Part shown: positions 46,501 to 54,780 of the stretch, piece after piece
How positions within the stretch are numbered: position 1 is the first letter of the stretch
How the letters are laid out: each line of letters opens with the position of its first letter
Assembly: GCF_011764485.1 (NCBI RefSeq)
Contig: NZ_AP022849.1
Span: forward strand, 434,001-498,000
Direction of reading: 5' to 3'
DNA length: 64,000 nucleotides
Source: Bosea sp. ANAM02
GTDB lineage: Bacteria; Pseudomonadota; Alphaproteobacteria; Rhizobiales; Beijerinckiaceae
Notes under the pieces: model-generated
What the model was told of the DNA's origin: nothing
Seen by the model: only the letters and a program-made list of their open reading frames with translations
Databases searched by the model: none
Made by a program: the position numbers and the translations under genes

Positions 46501-47044
46501 CGGCATTCTTGTCTTCGAACGCGGTCAAGAGGGATTTGGTCGCCGAATCCATCCGGATGGCACCCAGAATGACCTGGTAAAACAGCTTGGTCTTCTGCCG
46601 GCCGTTCAGAAGGTAGCCTTCGCCGTCGCCGGCCCAGGGCTCGCGCATCTTGAAGTTGGCGATGCGCTTCTCGTCGTCATCGGCAAGGGCCTTCGGGTAC
46701 AGATACGTCGTCGGCGACAGCACTTCGAGGGCAGTCCAGGCCGACAGGATATCGGCTGGCTTATCTTCGACGACTCGCTTCGGCGTCGGCTTTCTCGACG
46801 GATCCGGTGCCCATGCCGGGACTTCCCTGGTGACCGACCCGTCATCCCCGCTCGCCGGCGATGGCCTCTTGGTCAGCGGCGGGCGCGGATTGAGGAGCGG
46901 TCGCGCCGCCGGCGCGGGCCGGGCAGCTGGCGGCTGCGGTCGAGGCTTGGGGAAGGGAACCTTCGCCCCACTTTCGTCACGGATCACATCACGCGGCGTG
47001 TCGCCGGTGACCGGGGATGGTTTGTCGTCGGAACGGTAGGCCAT
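43574..47044 (-). CDS. Large SF1 (Upf1-like) helicase
   Basis: 1156 aa from ATG 47044. The first 110 residues are Pro/Arg-rich and probably unstructured. Walker A is NGPPGTGKTTLLRDAVAG; Walker B is MLVDEAGQAAPQAAVGAL followed by NAIIVGDPQQIEPV (motif III). The last 200 residues carry the second RecA domain (DLYIVTPFTVVSKRL, VHTVQGREADSVIMVLGAP, NLLNVAVTRAQENFYVVG). A long helical insertion (about 560-800) sits between motif I and II. SF1B helicases of this type unwind DNA or RNA 5' to 3'. It is a stand-alone gene on the minus strand, with the zinc-finger gene 170 bp upstream. Substrate unknown. Confidence 0.85.
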   Translation of the reverse strand: MAYRSDDKPSPVTGDTPRDVIRDESGAKVPFPKPRPQPPAARPAPAARPLLNPRPPLTKRPSPASGDDGSVTREVPAWAPDPSRKPTPKRVVEDKPADILSAWTALEVLSPTTYLYPKALADDDEKRIANFKMREPWAGDGEGYLLNGRQKTKLFYQVILGAIRMDSATKSLLTAFEDKNADRQEAKGFAPIAAITIDAQGVPQEELPIAISSFAWGLPKALDRDLSSLGGWQKAERELVSELGERLRIQNDDLEVMPLTFAAIADAFDWLVDKLGLHPSHVVRPSFAVRVFHFEFSKEPPEPPLLGSFYLTHLAEAAELEAAGKLPKALKHYLGVIAPPEREDVLKDDQLLASTLSPILMPKGRWPAKGRHPLVLLQQAAVNLAVNQASKSGILPVNGPPGTGKTTLLRDAVAGLVVDRAKAMCEFDDPAKAFTTGTFHKSGQSRLTVSQLAPSLRGFEMLVASTNNAAVENVSRELPSLKAVAADAPGMRYFKTVSDHVAGDESTWGLIAAVMGKSSNRRAFRQRAWIDKDHGLRSYLAEASGVRQLIDEPADPQTGEVRKRRPKIVLQEDPPSDHTEALRRWRVARDRFVSAYSEVAGLLMKLEEGRRGLGKFAELQQPLQEADAVVAAAQVKHVEAVASIGKCQQQIALHEARLKQVEGAQKLFEQTSPGPLAKLFRTKAFRTWLSESLEYSKQAIAAHNEVLQTVGVQALAAKAAQDAERALKAAKAGYVEIERSVRRAAEQAAGMRAIAGDRIVDTAFFARGRDEIQLDSPWISDELHRKRDEVFELALALHKAFVDAAAKPLRDNLEVLFQTFSSGLAWSEKINPFMPDLWSSLFLVVPVMSTTFASAERMIGHLDAEALGWMLVDEAGQAAPQAAVGALARVQNAIIVGDPQQIEPVNSLPTSLTEAICRDFGIDSDKWSAPASSVQSLADTTSRWGTRFEKDNGSVDVGFPLLVHRRSAEPMFSIANEIAYAGLMVHAVQPRHSDIRSILGPSHWIDVRSSHTMDKWCEAEGEAVVQLLHRLDRAGLDKLDLYIVTPFTVVSKRLRELVLRSGALRRWTEKPAEWVKERIGTVHTVQGREADSVIMVLGAPMPANGGARSWAGGQVNLLNVAVTRAQENFYVVGNRAVWEEAGYFRRLAARVHVPHA

Positions 47045-47214
47045 GCTACCAGGAGTAGGCGATTCCAGCCAAACGTCGAGAGCGCGCAACGATCAAAAGC
47101 AGACCGATCCACTGACTCCGGCCTCATTCCTTGCGGATTAGTCAGCGAGGTATGAACGAAATAGCGATCGATGCGAGCTCCGACACCACCAGCGCGGCGG
47201 TTCTTGTGTCGTGG

Positions 47215-48099
47215 TCAGAACCCCGGCATGGGAGCGGCGTATTCGAGATCCTCCTCATGGTCCTCGACCTGCGCCTGCTCGGGCGCCGGAAGGGCCTCGA
47301 GGACAGGCTTGCGCTCCAGCAGCATGACCCGGTTGAGCTGCGTCCGGGGCCACCCCTTGCGCTCGTCGTGCTTCTTCACGGTGCCGCGGATCAGCGCACG
47401 CTCTCCGCGCTCCATAGTGAAGGCCGCGGTGATCGTGACGAAGCAGTTGCCGTTCTTGTCGGCGAGCTCGGTCAGGAAGATCTGCTCCATCCCGCGGCCC
47501 TTGAATTTCTTCGCCATGAAGGAGGTCCCACCGCGGCATTCGACCTCGACCTCGATGCGGTCGCCGACGGCCCCGATATGAGCCGATCTCGCGTAGAGGG
47601 CCTTCTCCTCGTCCTGCCGCTGGAAGGTGTTCTTCAGGGCTTCGAGCTGTTTTTCGGTCAGACCACCCCATTGTGCGGACTTCACCAAAAGGTCCTGGAC
47701 GAACTTGTCGTCGCTGGCCTGCGCGCGCGCCCAGAGCTCGGGATTCGCGTCGACGAAAGCCTGGTGGCCGACCAGCGCGTTCGCCTCGCGCTCGACGCGC
47801 TTGCCCTCCCGGGTCGCGGCCGCCTTGCGCTGCCGGGCTTCCTTCGCGGTGATCTCGGCCTCGGTGTAGAGCCGGGCCTGGTCGAAGACCACCTTCTCAC
47901 CATCGCAAACGCGGCAGGGCCTGCGCTTGTTGAAGCGGAACCGACCGGTGCCACCGCAGCTCCGACAATCGACCTCGACCTCTCCGAATGGTTTGCCGTC
48001 GGCTGTCTCGAAAACGTCACCGGTATGGCGCGTTCCATCCGCGAGAAACCAGGCCTCGGCGGCGAGCGTCGGATCTTCAGGCTGTGCTTCTGTCGTCAT
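47215..48099 (-). CDS. Zinc-finger protein, 294 aa
   Basis: Contains CRSCGGTGRFRFNKRRPCRVCDG, two CxxC pairs of the DnaJ zinc-finger type, at about residues 45-66. A helical region (AEITAKEARQRKAAATREGKRVEREANALVG) and a beta-rich C-terminus with GNCFVTITAAFTMERGERALIRGTVKKHDERKGW follow. The last resembles single-strand nucleic acid binding OB-like segments. It lies 42 bp past the SNF2 helicase gene on the same strand, so it probably works with it. Confidence 0.6.
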   Translation of the reverse strand: MTTEAQPEDPTLAAEAWFLADGTRHTGDVFETADGKPFGEVEVDCRSCGGTGRFRFNKRRPCRVCDGEKVVFDQARLYTEAEITAKEARQRKAAATREGKRVEREANALVGHQAFVDANPELWARAQASDDKFVQDLLVKSAQWGGLTEKQLEALKNTFQRQDEEKALYARSAHIGAVGDRIEVEVECRGGTSFMAKKFKGRGMEQIFLTELADKNGNCFVTITAAFTMERGERALIRGTVKKHDERKGWPRTQLNRVMLLERKPVLEALPAPEQAQVEDHEEDLEYAAPMPGF

Positions 48100-48141
48100 G
48101 GAGCGACCATCTCATGCGAGCATGCATGAAACGAACGCCGA

Positions 48142-49905
48142 CTACGCGAGCTCCAGCTGTCGCTCCTCCACGGGTCCCTCCGGCTTGGCCGGCGCAGGGA
48201 TGTCGATGCCCCGCCGCTGCAGCCATGTCCTCGCCATTGCAGCGATCCGGCCCTCGTCCTGCTGGACGAACTCGACTTCGGCATATGGATCGTTGATCCC
48301 GCGCGCCTGCGAGGCCTTCAGCCCCATCAGTTCAAGGATCGCAGGGTCTGAGCCGGAATCGCAATGCGCGATATAGCTCTCGATATGGTCGGCATCCTGG
48401 CCGTCGCGATCGAGTCGACCTTCGAGCTGATGGGTCACCGCGCTGCTCCACGGCAGCTCGCCAACCACGAGCGTGTTGCAGCATGCCTGTAGCGAGTCGA
48501 GGCCGGCGCCCGATCCCAGGGAGATGATCATGACGCGGGACTTCCCGCTCACGAACGCGTCCTCAGAGGAGTTCTTCTGCTTCGCGCCCTCGGAGCCGGT
48601 GTAGAGCACGGGCTTGTATTCGGCGAGTTCGCGCTTCCAGATGTCGATGACATCCCGGTGCCAACCAGCGAGGAGAACGCGCTCGCGCCCCGATTCCAGA
48701 AGCATCGAGACGAGATCCGCCACCCCCTTGGCCTTGGCTACGCCCGTCGATTGCCGCAGCAGCATGTCGAGGTCCCGGGCCGCTTTCCCTCGCTCAACGA
48801 AGGAGCCGGACACGGTCTTCAAGGCGAGGGTACGAGCGAGAGCTTCGACACGCTTTTCCTCGCCCTCGTCGTAGGGCACCTCGACGGGCAGGCGGTTCAC
48901 CCGATCTCCGGCGAGGGCGTAGGCAAGCTCAGCGCGCACCTCTTCGTCGGCCTTGGTTCGGCGAAGCATGAGGTGGTGTTCGCGAAGGAATGCCCCGAGC
49001 GCGTCCGGGTCTTTCACCTTCTGCTCGCCGCTGCCGCACCACTCCCGAACGAATTCCTCGCGCGTGCCGAGCGGCTGGTCGAAGGGGAAGAGGAAGCTCA
49101 GGATGTTATGGATCTCGATGCCGTACCCGAACACCGGGGTCGCGCTCAGACCCATGCGGTAGTCGACATGGCATGACAATTCCCAGCAGGCCGTCCCCTT
49201 GCTGGATTCGCGACCGCGGCGCAGCGACTGGATCTCGTCGTAGATCGCCGTCTTGAAGACCGACTTCTTGAAAATCGAGCCCCATCCAAGAACGTTGGAA
49301 TAGCGATACAGGAACACGTCGCAATCGGTCGGAAGCGAGTAAGGCTTCGTGCTGTCGATGATGTGGACGCGCAGATTGGTCGTCTCTTCGATGCGCCGCT
49401 TCCATTGCCGCACCAGATTGGGCTCGACCACGACGGCCGCCGGCAGGGCGCCCGGATGGGTCGCCAGAAAGGCCATCGCCGGGTGAGTCTTCCCGAGTCC
49501 GACATCGTCGCCGAGCAAGAGCCCCTTCTTGACCCCGAGCAGGCTCATCGCCTTGCTCTGATAGCGCCGGATCTCCACGCCTTCCTTTAACCCCGACAGC
49601 GGGCCAGGCTTCCAGTCCGGAAGCAGGATCTGCTCGCAGGCATCCTTGAGCGCCTCGAACTCACGATCGCGCTTGGTGAGGTAGGCACGGTCCGCGCGCG
49701 TCATCACCATCGGGTAGCGCATCATGAACCAGGCCAGTTCGCTGCATTGGGCCGGCTCGTCATGGAAGCGGAAGGCGTCCGACTGCGTGATGTCGATGCG
49801 GGAGAAGACGCGCTTCAGGCGACCGACGACATGCGGCTCGACCTTGGTCAACTCCCAGCGTCGCTTATCGGCATTGAAGGCAGCGTGGCCGTAAGTCCGG
49901 GTCAA
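48142..49905 (-). CDS. SNF2-type DEAD/DEAH helicase
   Basis: About 587 aa. Motif I LLGDDVGLGKTHPAM, motif II IYDEIQS (DEIQ), motif III LSATP, and C-terminal motifs V/VI (MIISLGSGAGLDSLQACCNTLVV and HQLEGRLDRDGQ). This is the SNF2 order, and the family translocates on double-stranded DNA. The preferred start is TTG 49905, which overlaps the stop of the nuclease gene (TTGA) and has GAGGGG upstream; GTG 49938 is an alternative. Directly coupled to the small nuclease, in a pattern known from phage and plasmid modules. Confidence 0.85.
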   Translation of the reverse strand: MTRTYGHAAFNADKRRWELTKVEPHVVGRLKRVFSRIDITQSDAFRFHDEPAQCSELAWFMMRYPMVMTRADRAYLTKRDREFEALKDACEQILLPDWKPGPLSGLKEGVEIRRYQSKAMSLLGVKKGLLLGDDVGLGKTHPAMAFLATHPGALPAAVVVEPNLVRQWKRRIEETTNLRVHIIDSTKPYSLPTDCDVFLYRYSNVLGWGSIFKKSVFKTAIYDEIQSLRRGRESSKGTACWELSCHVDYRMGLSATPVFGYGIEIHNILSFLFPFDQPLGTREEFVREWCGSGEQKVKDPDALGAFLREHHLMLRRTKADEEVRAELAYALAGDRVNRLPVEVPYDEGEEKRVEALARTLALKTVSGSFVERGKAARDLDMLLRQSTGVAKAKGVADLVSMLLESGRERVLLAGWHRDVIDIWKRELAEYKPVLYTGSEGAKQKNSSEDAFVSGKSRVMIISLGSGAGLDSLQACCNTLVVGELPWSSAVTHQLEGRLDRDGQDADHIESYIAHCDSGSDPAILELMGLKASQARGINDPYAEVEFVQQDEGRIAAMARTWLQRRGIDIPAPAKPEGPVEERQLELA

Positions 49906-50249
49906 AGCCAGCCCCTCCCGAGCGAGGCGACGTAGCACGGCTTGCCGTGGATCTCGGGCGGGAACCCCATCGGCACAGCCGTCGCCAGCACGAGCGCCTT
50001 GATGCCGTCATGCTGACAGTAGCGCGCGCATTGATCGTAGATCCGGCGCTTCGCTCCCTTGATCTTCACCTCGACGGCGACGCCGCTGATCATGAAGTCG
50101 ACGATATCGCCCGGCGCGAGGCGCACTTCTCGCTCGTGCTCGATCTCCTCCTTCACCAGGCACTCGGCGATCCGCGCCTGCAGGATTTTCTCATCCGTCA
50201 GGGGAAAGCGCCGTGCGTGGAAGAAGGCGACGATAGCTTCGGGGGACAT
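49902..50249 (-). CDS. Small PD-(D/E)XK (VRR-NUC-like) nuclease
   Basis: 115 aa from the ATG at 50249. PGDIVDFMISGVAVEVKIKG contains the D-x(n)-ExK catalytic core, and RRIYDQCARYCQHDGIKALVLAT follows as in VRR-NUC proteins. The family cuts branched or structured DNA. It is translationally coupled to the SNF2 helicase gene, so a joint DNA-processing unit is likely. Confidence 0.7.
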   Translation of the reverse strand: MSPEAIVAFFHARRFPLTDEKILQARIAECLVKEEIEHEREVRLAPGDIVDFMISGVAVEVKIKGAKRRIYDQCARYCQHDGIKALVLATAVPMGFPPEIHGKPCYVASLGRGWL

Positions 50250-50411
50250 TCTCAAATCAGTCCTTGTGACCGAACCGGGTTCTGGATCAAACTCAGAAGG
50301 AATTCAGCACCGATCCTTTGCGACTCTCAAGCTCCGATTGTCCGCTATCCACCTTCTGGCTTGCATCATCGGGGATCAGACTGGCTCAAGGCTCACATCG
50401 GGAGATCGACA

Positions 50412-50858
50412 ATGAACAGCAGTGGATCCGCCAGAGGTCGCAGCCGCGCTCCGAGCGCGCCGATGTCCCAGCGCCAGTTCACCGCGATGGTCGAGGAAGT
50501 CTCGATCCAGACGGAGTCGCGCCTGCCATTCCACCTGCTCGGTTTCGACTTCGAAGCCGTCGTCGTCCCGCCGGAAGGCAACGGGGCCATGATCCCGGAT
50601 GACGACGAGACGCTCATCTCCTTCCAGCAAGCCGAAGAGGCTGACGAGGACGATCCGTTCGGCAATGACCTCGACGAGGACGAGGACCTGACGCTTCCGG
50701 TCTACCTGGCGTGCGACCCGGTGGGCGGTGTCCAGGTTGTCGGCTTGCATCGGGATGGATCGATCACCCAGTCGAGCAGCTTCGACTGGCGCGACTATGA
50801 CGGCATCACGAAAGAGATGCTGGCCCAGCTGGACCTCGTCTCAACCGAGCTCCACTAG
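50412..50858 (+). CDS. Acidic hypothetical protein, 148 aa
   Basis: ATG with GGAG upstream. Basic Ser/Arg-rich start (SSGSARGRSRAPSAPMSQRQF), then a very acidic middle (QAEEADEDDPFGNDLDEDEDLT) and VYLACDPVGGVQVVGLHRDG. A CGATCCTTTGCGA element lies 89-101 bp upstream, identical to the one before dotD. Function unknown. Confidence 0.5.
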   Translation: MNSSGSARGRSRAPSAPMSQRQFTAMVEEVSIQTESRLPFHLLGFDFEAVVVPPEGNGAMIPDDDETLISFQQAEEADEDDPFGNDLDEDEDLTLPVYLACDPVGGVQVVGLHRDGSITQSSSFDWRDYDGITKEMLAQLDLVSTELH

Positions 50859-51379
50859 AATCCAGGCGCCGGAGCGGGGCGCATGTCGTCTCGCTCCTGA
50901 AGCATGCCCTCGGCGATGGCCAGCGAGACATGCGGCCACTCCACGGTGAGATCCACCGTCTTAAGTCGCCCAGACTCGCCTGCGAAGGTCTCGGTGACGA
51001 TCCCGCAGAGCTCGCCCTCCAGCCAAGCATCATAGCTTTCCAGCGCCTTCCTGGCCTCTTCAACCAGGTTGCCGGCGTCAGCACCCGCCGGCGCACGCCA
51101 CCAGGCCTGAGCGGCCTCGCCAGCGGCTGCGATCGCGTAGCGCCCCTGCGACCGCACCAGAGCGACCGAGAAAGCGTCAGCGACATCGCTGATGTGCCCA
51201 CGACGTGAAGTCGGCGAGAAGAAGTGCATCGGAGGCCAGGGATCGAAAGCGAGATAGCGCACGATGATCCGGTCGCCGTCGTCGCTCACGCGCAGGCTGC
51301 CCGCGACAGGCTCGTAAGCCGTGTCGATCCCGAGATCTCGGTAGTCTGCCTGCTCGAATGCACCGGCGGCCGCAGCCAT
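50855..51379 (-). CDS. Hypothetical protein, 174 aa
   Basis: Starts MAAAAGAFEQADYRDLGIDTAYEP. Soluble, with a Trp-rich centre (FDPWPPMHFFSPTS) and an acidic C-terminal half (EARKALESYDAWLEGELCGIV). Its start codon lies inside a 100-bp segment duplicated at 52231-52330. No function recognised. Confidence 0.5.
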   Translation of the reverse strand: MAAAAGAFEQADYRDLGIDTAYEPVAGSLRVSDDGDRIIVRYLAFDPWPPMHFFSPTSRRGHISDVADAFSVALVRSQGRYAIAAAGEAAQAWWRAPAGADAGNLVEEARKALESYDAWLEGELCGIVTETFAGESGRLKTVDLTVEWPHVSLAIAEGMLQERDDMRPAPAPGF

Positions 51380-51450
51380 TTCGTGTCGTCCTCTGGAGTC
51401 GCTTGATCCGAGGACGATCCTATGGCGGGACGAATGCGACAACGTCAGGG
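51351..51450 (-). repeat. Duplicated 100-bp upstream segment, copy A
   Basis: Aligns without gaps to 52231-52330 with about 83 of 100 positions identical. It contains the start of the gene at 50855-51379 and its probable promoter. The best kept parts are CGAGGACGATCCTA and CGAATGCGACAA. Confidence 0.7.
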
Positions 51451-51472
51451 GCCGCCGGCTTCGCCCCGGCCT

Positions 51473-52210
51473 TCAGATGCGGGGAGCAGGGGCGGCAGCG
51501 CGGTCGACCAGCATCTGTTCGGCGATCGCGGGGAAATCGAGGTTCCGGCGGTGCGCCTCCTCGATCAGCGTGAAAGCCAGATGGAAGAGACCGATCTCGG
51601 GATCATCCTCATCCACGATGTCCGCAAGCTGGGTATGGATCGCGACGACAGCAGCCCCGGCTCGCGTGCCGGCTTCAGTGGGCTCCTGCAGCTCGCGGTC
51701 GAAGCCGAGGTTATCAAGCGCCGGCGGGGTCCGGCCGGTGATGGTTTCATAGTCGCAGGAGATCGCATCCAGAACGTGCTGCAGGTCCACCTCTTTGGTG
51801 CGAGCGAAGTCAAGCATGGATCCCAGGGTGTTGCGCAGCGCGATCGAAACGTCGCCCCGATCATGGCGGGCAATCAGATCGTGAAGACGCAGGGTCTCAC
51901 GAGCGACCACATCACCGCCGAGGCGAGCCTTGCCGAAATGCGCCATCGGCAACGTCTCCGCCTTGCCTGCGTGGATCTCGACGATATCGCCGTAGCGCGT
52001 GCGATCCGGCTCGATTGGGGTACCGGTGTAGGGATCTCTGTGATGGCGGTGGGCAAGGCCCGCAGCAAGGCGGCCGGGCTCGCGAAACATCACCAGCGCC
52101 GCCGCAGCGAGGGCATCCGTCGCCTCGACTTCGATTTCGGAGACGTGGTCGGCAGCGACCACCGTCATCGGACCTGGGATGTGGCGCTCACGGATCAGAA
52201 AGAGGGGCAT
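51473..52210 (-). CDS. Hypothetical protein, 245 aa
   Basis: ATG 52210. Begins MPLFLIRERHIPGPMTVVAADHVSEIEVEATDALAAAALV, mixed alpha/beta. A helical C-terminal half contains VVAIHTQLADIVDEDDPEIGLFHLAFTLIEEAHRRNLDFP. No known domain. Copy B of the duplicated upstream segment lies 21 bp before its start. Confidence 0.5.
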   Translation of the reverse strand: MPLFLIRERHIPGPMTVVAADHVSEIEVEATDALAAAALVMFREPGRLAAGLAHRHHRDPYTGTPIEPDRTRYGDIVEIHAGKAETLPMAHFGKARLGGDVVARETLRLHDLIARHDRGDVSIALRNTLGSMLDFARTKEVDLQHVLDAISCDYETITGRTPPALDNLGFDRELQEPTEAGTRAGAAVVAIHTQLADIVDEDDPEIGLFHLAFTLIEEAHRRNLDFPAIAEQMLVDRAAAPAPRI

Positions 52211-52230
52211 GCGTATCCTCGTGGGCTCTC

Positions 52231-52330
52231 TGCTCGAAGGCGCCGGCGGCCGCACCTATTTCGTGTCGTCAGCTGGCACCGCCTGATGCGAGGACGATCC
52301 TACGGCGCTACGAATGCGACAAGCTCAGGC
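52231..52330 (-). repeat. Duplicated 100-bp upstream segment, copy B
   Basis: Partner of copy A at 51351-51450. The position matching the ATG of copy A reads TAT, so translation cannot start there and the downstream gene uses its own ATG at 52210. Confidence 0.7.
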
Positions 52331-52879
52331 GTGGCCGGCGGCGAGCGCGGGTGAGGCGACTTCGTCCTTCTTGGGCTTCCGCGGGAAAGCGCAGAGCGAC
52401 AGCTCCTCGATAACGGCTGCGGCGCAGAACCATGCGAAGATCCCGCCGCCGAGGCCAGCGAATACTCCGATCGAGATCAAGGCCGTCAGGACGAAGCCCC
52501 AGATACGAGCTCGAAAGCGATAGGCGCGGAAGTGAACCGCGGCCTTGACGTAAAGCTTGTGTTTGGCATCCGTCCATTCGCCGCGGGCATCACGCAGCTG
52601 GACGCGGACTCGCCGGGCGAAAGAGAAGGCTGTCACGAGGGTCGCCAGAGCGAGCATTGCAGACGCTGATGCGATCGCAGCCCAGCGGGGCAGCACGTCG
52701 CCCAGATGCACGGCGATGTGGATCATGAAGAACCAGTAGGTCGCGGCGCTCACCAGAACGAACCCGATCTGCACCATCGGCAGGGATACACCGGCGCGTT
52801 CCTGAACCACAGCGATGGCTCGATCTGTTCGGTTCACGAGCCAACCATCCACGAAACCGAGCATCGAGTTCGAGCCCAT
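52325..52879 (-). CDS. Inner-membrane protein, paralogue 1 of 3
   Basis: 184 aa. N-terminal FVDGWLVNRTDRAIAVVQERAG, two hydrophobic hairpins (SLPMVQIGFVLVSAATYWFFMIHIAV; ASASAMLALATLVTAF), a polar middle RGEWTDAKHKLYVKAAVHFRAY, a further span (WGFVLTALISIGVFAGL) and the ending LCAFPRKPKKDE. It shares this plan with the genes at 52895 and 54170. Function unknown. Confidence 0.55.
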   Translation of the reverse strand: MGSNSMLGFVDGWLVNRTDRAIAVVQERAGVSLPMVQIGFVLVSAATYWFFMIHIAVHLGDVLPRWAAIASASAMLALATLVTAFSFARRVRVQLRDARGEWTDAKHKLYVKAAVHFRAYRFRARIWGFVLTALISIGVFAGLGGGIFAWFCAAAVIEELSLCAFPRKPKKDEVASPALAAGHA

Positions 52880-52894
52880 CGCGTTTCCTTTCGA

Positions 52895-53428
52895 TCAGCC
52901 GGCGGCCGGCGAGGGCGCAAGCCGATGCTCTGTCCGGTTGGTCGGCGTCCGCGGGAAGGCGCAGGCGAAATACATGTTGGCCAGCAGGTTGAGCATGATC
53001 GGGACCATGACTGCGTACTCCCCTCCAAGCAGCAGCCCGCAGAGCATCATAGGCGGGGTCAAACAGATGGCCGCCATACGAAGAAATGCCAGGTTCTCAC
53101 GATTGTAAACGGCGACCCCCGCGTACTTCCGGGTCTTCGCCTCCGTCCAATCCCCGCGGATATCCGCGAGATATCGGCTCGCCAGTCTCTTCCAGCCGAG
53201 TCCGATGAAGAAGGTTCCGAATGCGAACATCACGACTGTCCAAATCGTCAGACCGAGCAGAACCGCCGCAACGATTGCGTACAGGACAAACAATGCCATC
53301 AGCGAGCTCAATCCGAGGAGAAGGACCAGTGGCAAGCTGATGCCATGCTTGGACTGGAGGTCGTCCAGGAAGGCATCAGCCTCGTTGATGAGGTAGGTGT
53401 CGATGGACTTGAAGGTGACCGTTTTCAT
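52895..53428 (-). CDS. Inner-membrane protein, paralogue 2 of 3
   Basis: 177 aa. Parallel landmarks: SIDTYLINEADAFLDDLQSKHG, hydrophobic spans (PLVLLLGLSSLMALFVLYAI and LLGLTIWTVVMFAFGTFFI), RGDWTEAKTRKYAGVAVYN, spans near 115-155, and the ending FACAFPRTPTNRTEHR. Clearly the same family as paralogue 1. Start ATG 53428. Function unknown. Confidence 0.6.
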   Translation of the reverse strand: MKTVTFKSIDTYLINEADAFLDDLQSKHGISLPLVLLLGLSSLMALFVLYAIVAAVLLGLTIWTVVMFAFGTFFIGLGWKRLASRYLADIRGDWTEAKTRKYAGVAVYNRENLAFLRMAAICLTPPMMLCGLLLGGEYAVMVPIMLNLLANMYFACAFPRTPTNRTEHRLAPSPAAG

Positions 53429-53523
53429 CAGCAAAGGATGGGCGGAACTGATCCCTGGTGGCAACCCCTAGACCGGTGCCCATCCACGGCCTGCATGCGC
53501 GGACGATTTGCCCAACGCTCGCC

Positions 53524-54081
53524 TCACGGCTTGGATGCCGCAAGCAATGGATGTGGGATCCCCGAGGCGTCGATGCCGGCAGACTTGAGGGCGTCGCGGA
53601 TCTGGTCAGATGTCACCCGAATTGCCTTCATGGTCGCCTGTTCTTCGCTTACCGCCATTTGCGTCTGGAACATCGGAATCGAGCTCAGAACGAAGACCAT
53701 AAGGACCAGCAGGATCAGGTGTTCCCGCAGAGGCTTGCCGTACCTGCTTTCCCAGGCCCACAGTGCCACGACAGCGGAGAGGGAAAGGGCGGGGATAGCA
53801 ATTGCCCAAACCGTGCTTCCGATGAGGCGACCGAGAAACTCCTTGTCGAGCGCTTCAAAGGGAACGGCCATCATCTCGACGATCCGCTTTGCCGGCATGG
53901 CTTCGTAGCGGACCGAATAATCCCACGGCAGGAGGCCATATTCGCCCCAGACGTACCAGAACCCGTAAATGACCAGTGCCAGCACCGGGACGAAGAAGCA
54001 GAGGAACCACACCAGGTCGGAGCGCTTCATGCGGCGGACCCGCTTGTCGTCAGAGGCAGGGATGTCGGTGATTGCTGTCAT
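53524..54081 (-). CDS. Membrane protein, 185 aa
   Basis: Three or four spans: LVWFLCFFVPVLALVIYGFWYVWG, TVWAIAIPALSLSAVVALWAW and LILLVLMVFVLSSIPM. Not a member of the paralogue family around it. Sits between paralogues 2 and 3 and may act with them. Function unknown. Confidence 0.5.
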   Translation of the reverse strand: MTAITDIPASDDKRVRRMKRSDLVWFLCFFVPVLALVIYGFWYVWGEYGLLPWDYSVRYEAMPAKRIVEMMAVPFEALDKEFLGRLIGSTVWAIAIPALSLSAVVALWAWESRYGKPLREHLILLVLMVFVLSSIPMFQTQMAVSEEQATMKAIRVTSDQIRDALKSAGIDASGIPHPLLAASKP

Positions 54082-54169
54082 GAAAGCCGCCTATGATCTC
54101 GGTGCTGGGGGGACGATTTCGACACAGGCGCCGGCTCCGAACGTCGGATCTCATGGCGCTTCGATGCGA

Positions 54170-54694
54170 TCAGGTATCCAACACGGCGCGTTCGGCCTTG
54201 CCGCCAGGCGCCGTGGCGTAAGAGCAAAGCAGATACTGATTGAGGAACATGACGATCGCCAACGGGACTGCGACCGCGAGCCCGCCACCCTCCCGCAGCG
54301 CCAGAACGATAATTACCGGCCCAGCGACCATCAGCTGCCTCCGGAGCGAAAGCATCTGTTTGCGGCAGCCGTCAGCGAACTTCAGAAGGCTCGGGATCTC
54401 CGTATCCTTCCACTGGGCTCTCCGGACGCCGGCTTCCCTGAAGTCGGAAACATTCAACCAGAGGAAGGGGCCAACTACGGCCGTTGCAATCGCCCAGACC
54501 AACGCCTCCATCAGGCCACTGAAGACGGCGGATGCGAGGGTAAGAAGACCCAGAATCGCGATCATGGCCAAGTGTGAACCCACGAGGATCGCGGGCCAGG
54601 TAAAGCCGCGCTTTTCCTGTAGCTCCGTCACCCAAGCGTTGACCTGATCAATCAGGTACGCATCAACCCGGTCAAGAATTTTCAGCACTATCAA
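54170..54694 (-). CDS. Inner-membrane protein, paralogue 3 of 3
   Basis: 174 aa. RVDAYLIDQVNAWVTELQEKRG at the N-terminus, spans FTWPAILVGSHLAMIAILGLLTLASAV and LVWAIATAVVGPFLWL, a polar middle, a third hydrophobic region (QLMVAGPVIIVLAL) and the ending LNQYLLCSYATAPGGK. The N-terminal D-x-(Y/W)-L-(I/V) pattern and the C-terminal LC(S/A)(Y/F)A/P ending link it to paralogues 1 and 2. Function unknown. Confidence 0.55.
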   Translation of the reverse strand: MIVLKILDRVDAYLIDQVNAWVTELQEKRGFTWPAILVGSHLAMIAILGLLTLASAVFSGLMEALVWAIATAVVGPFLWLNVSDFREAGVRRAQWKDTEIPSLLKFADGCRKQMLSLRRQLMVAGPVIIVLALREGGGLAVAVPLAIVMFLNQYLLCSYATAPGGKAERAVLDT

Positions 54695-54780
54695 GAGTCC
54701 TCAGAGACGATTCTTCTTGAACAACAGAATCGCTTGAATGAATTTGAAACGCAATTCTGAAGGCGCGTTTCAAATCCTCG

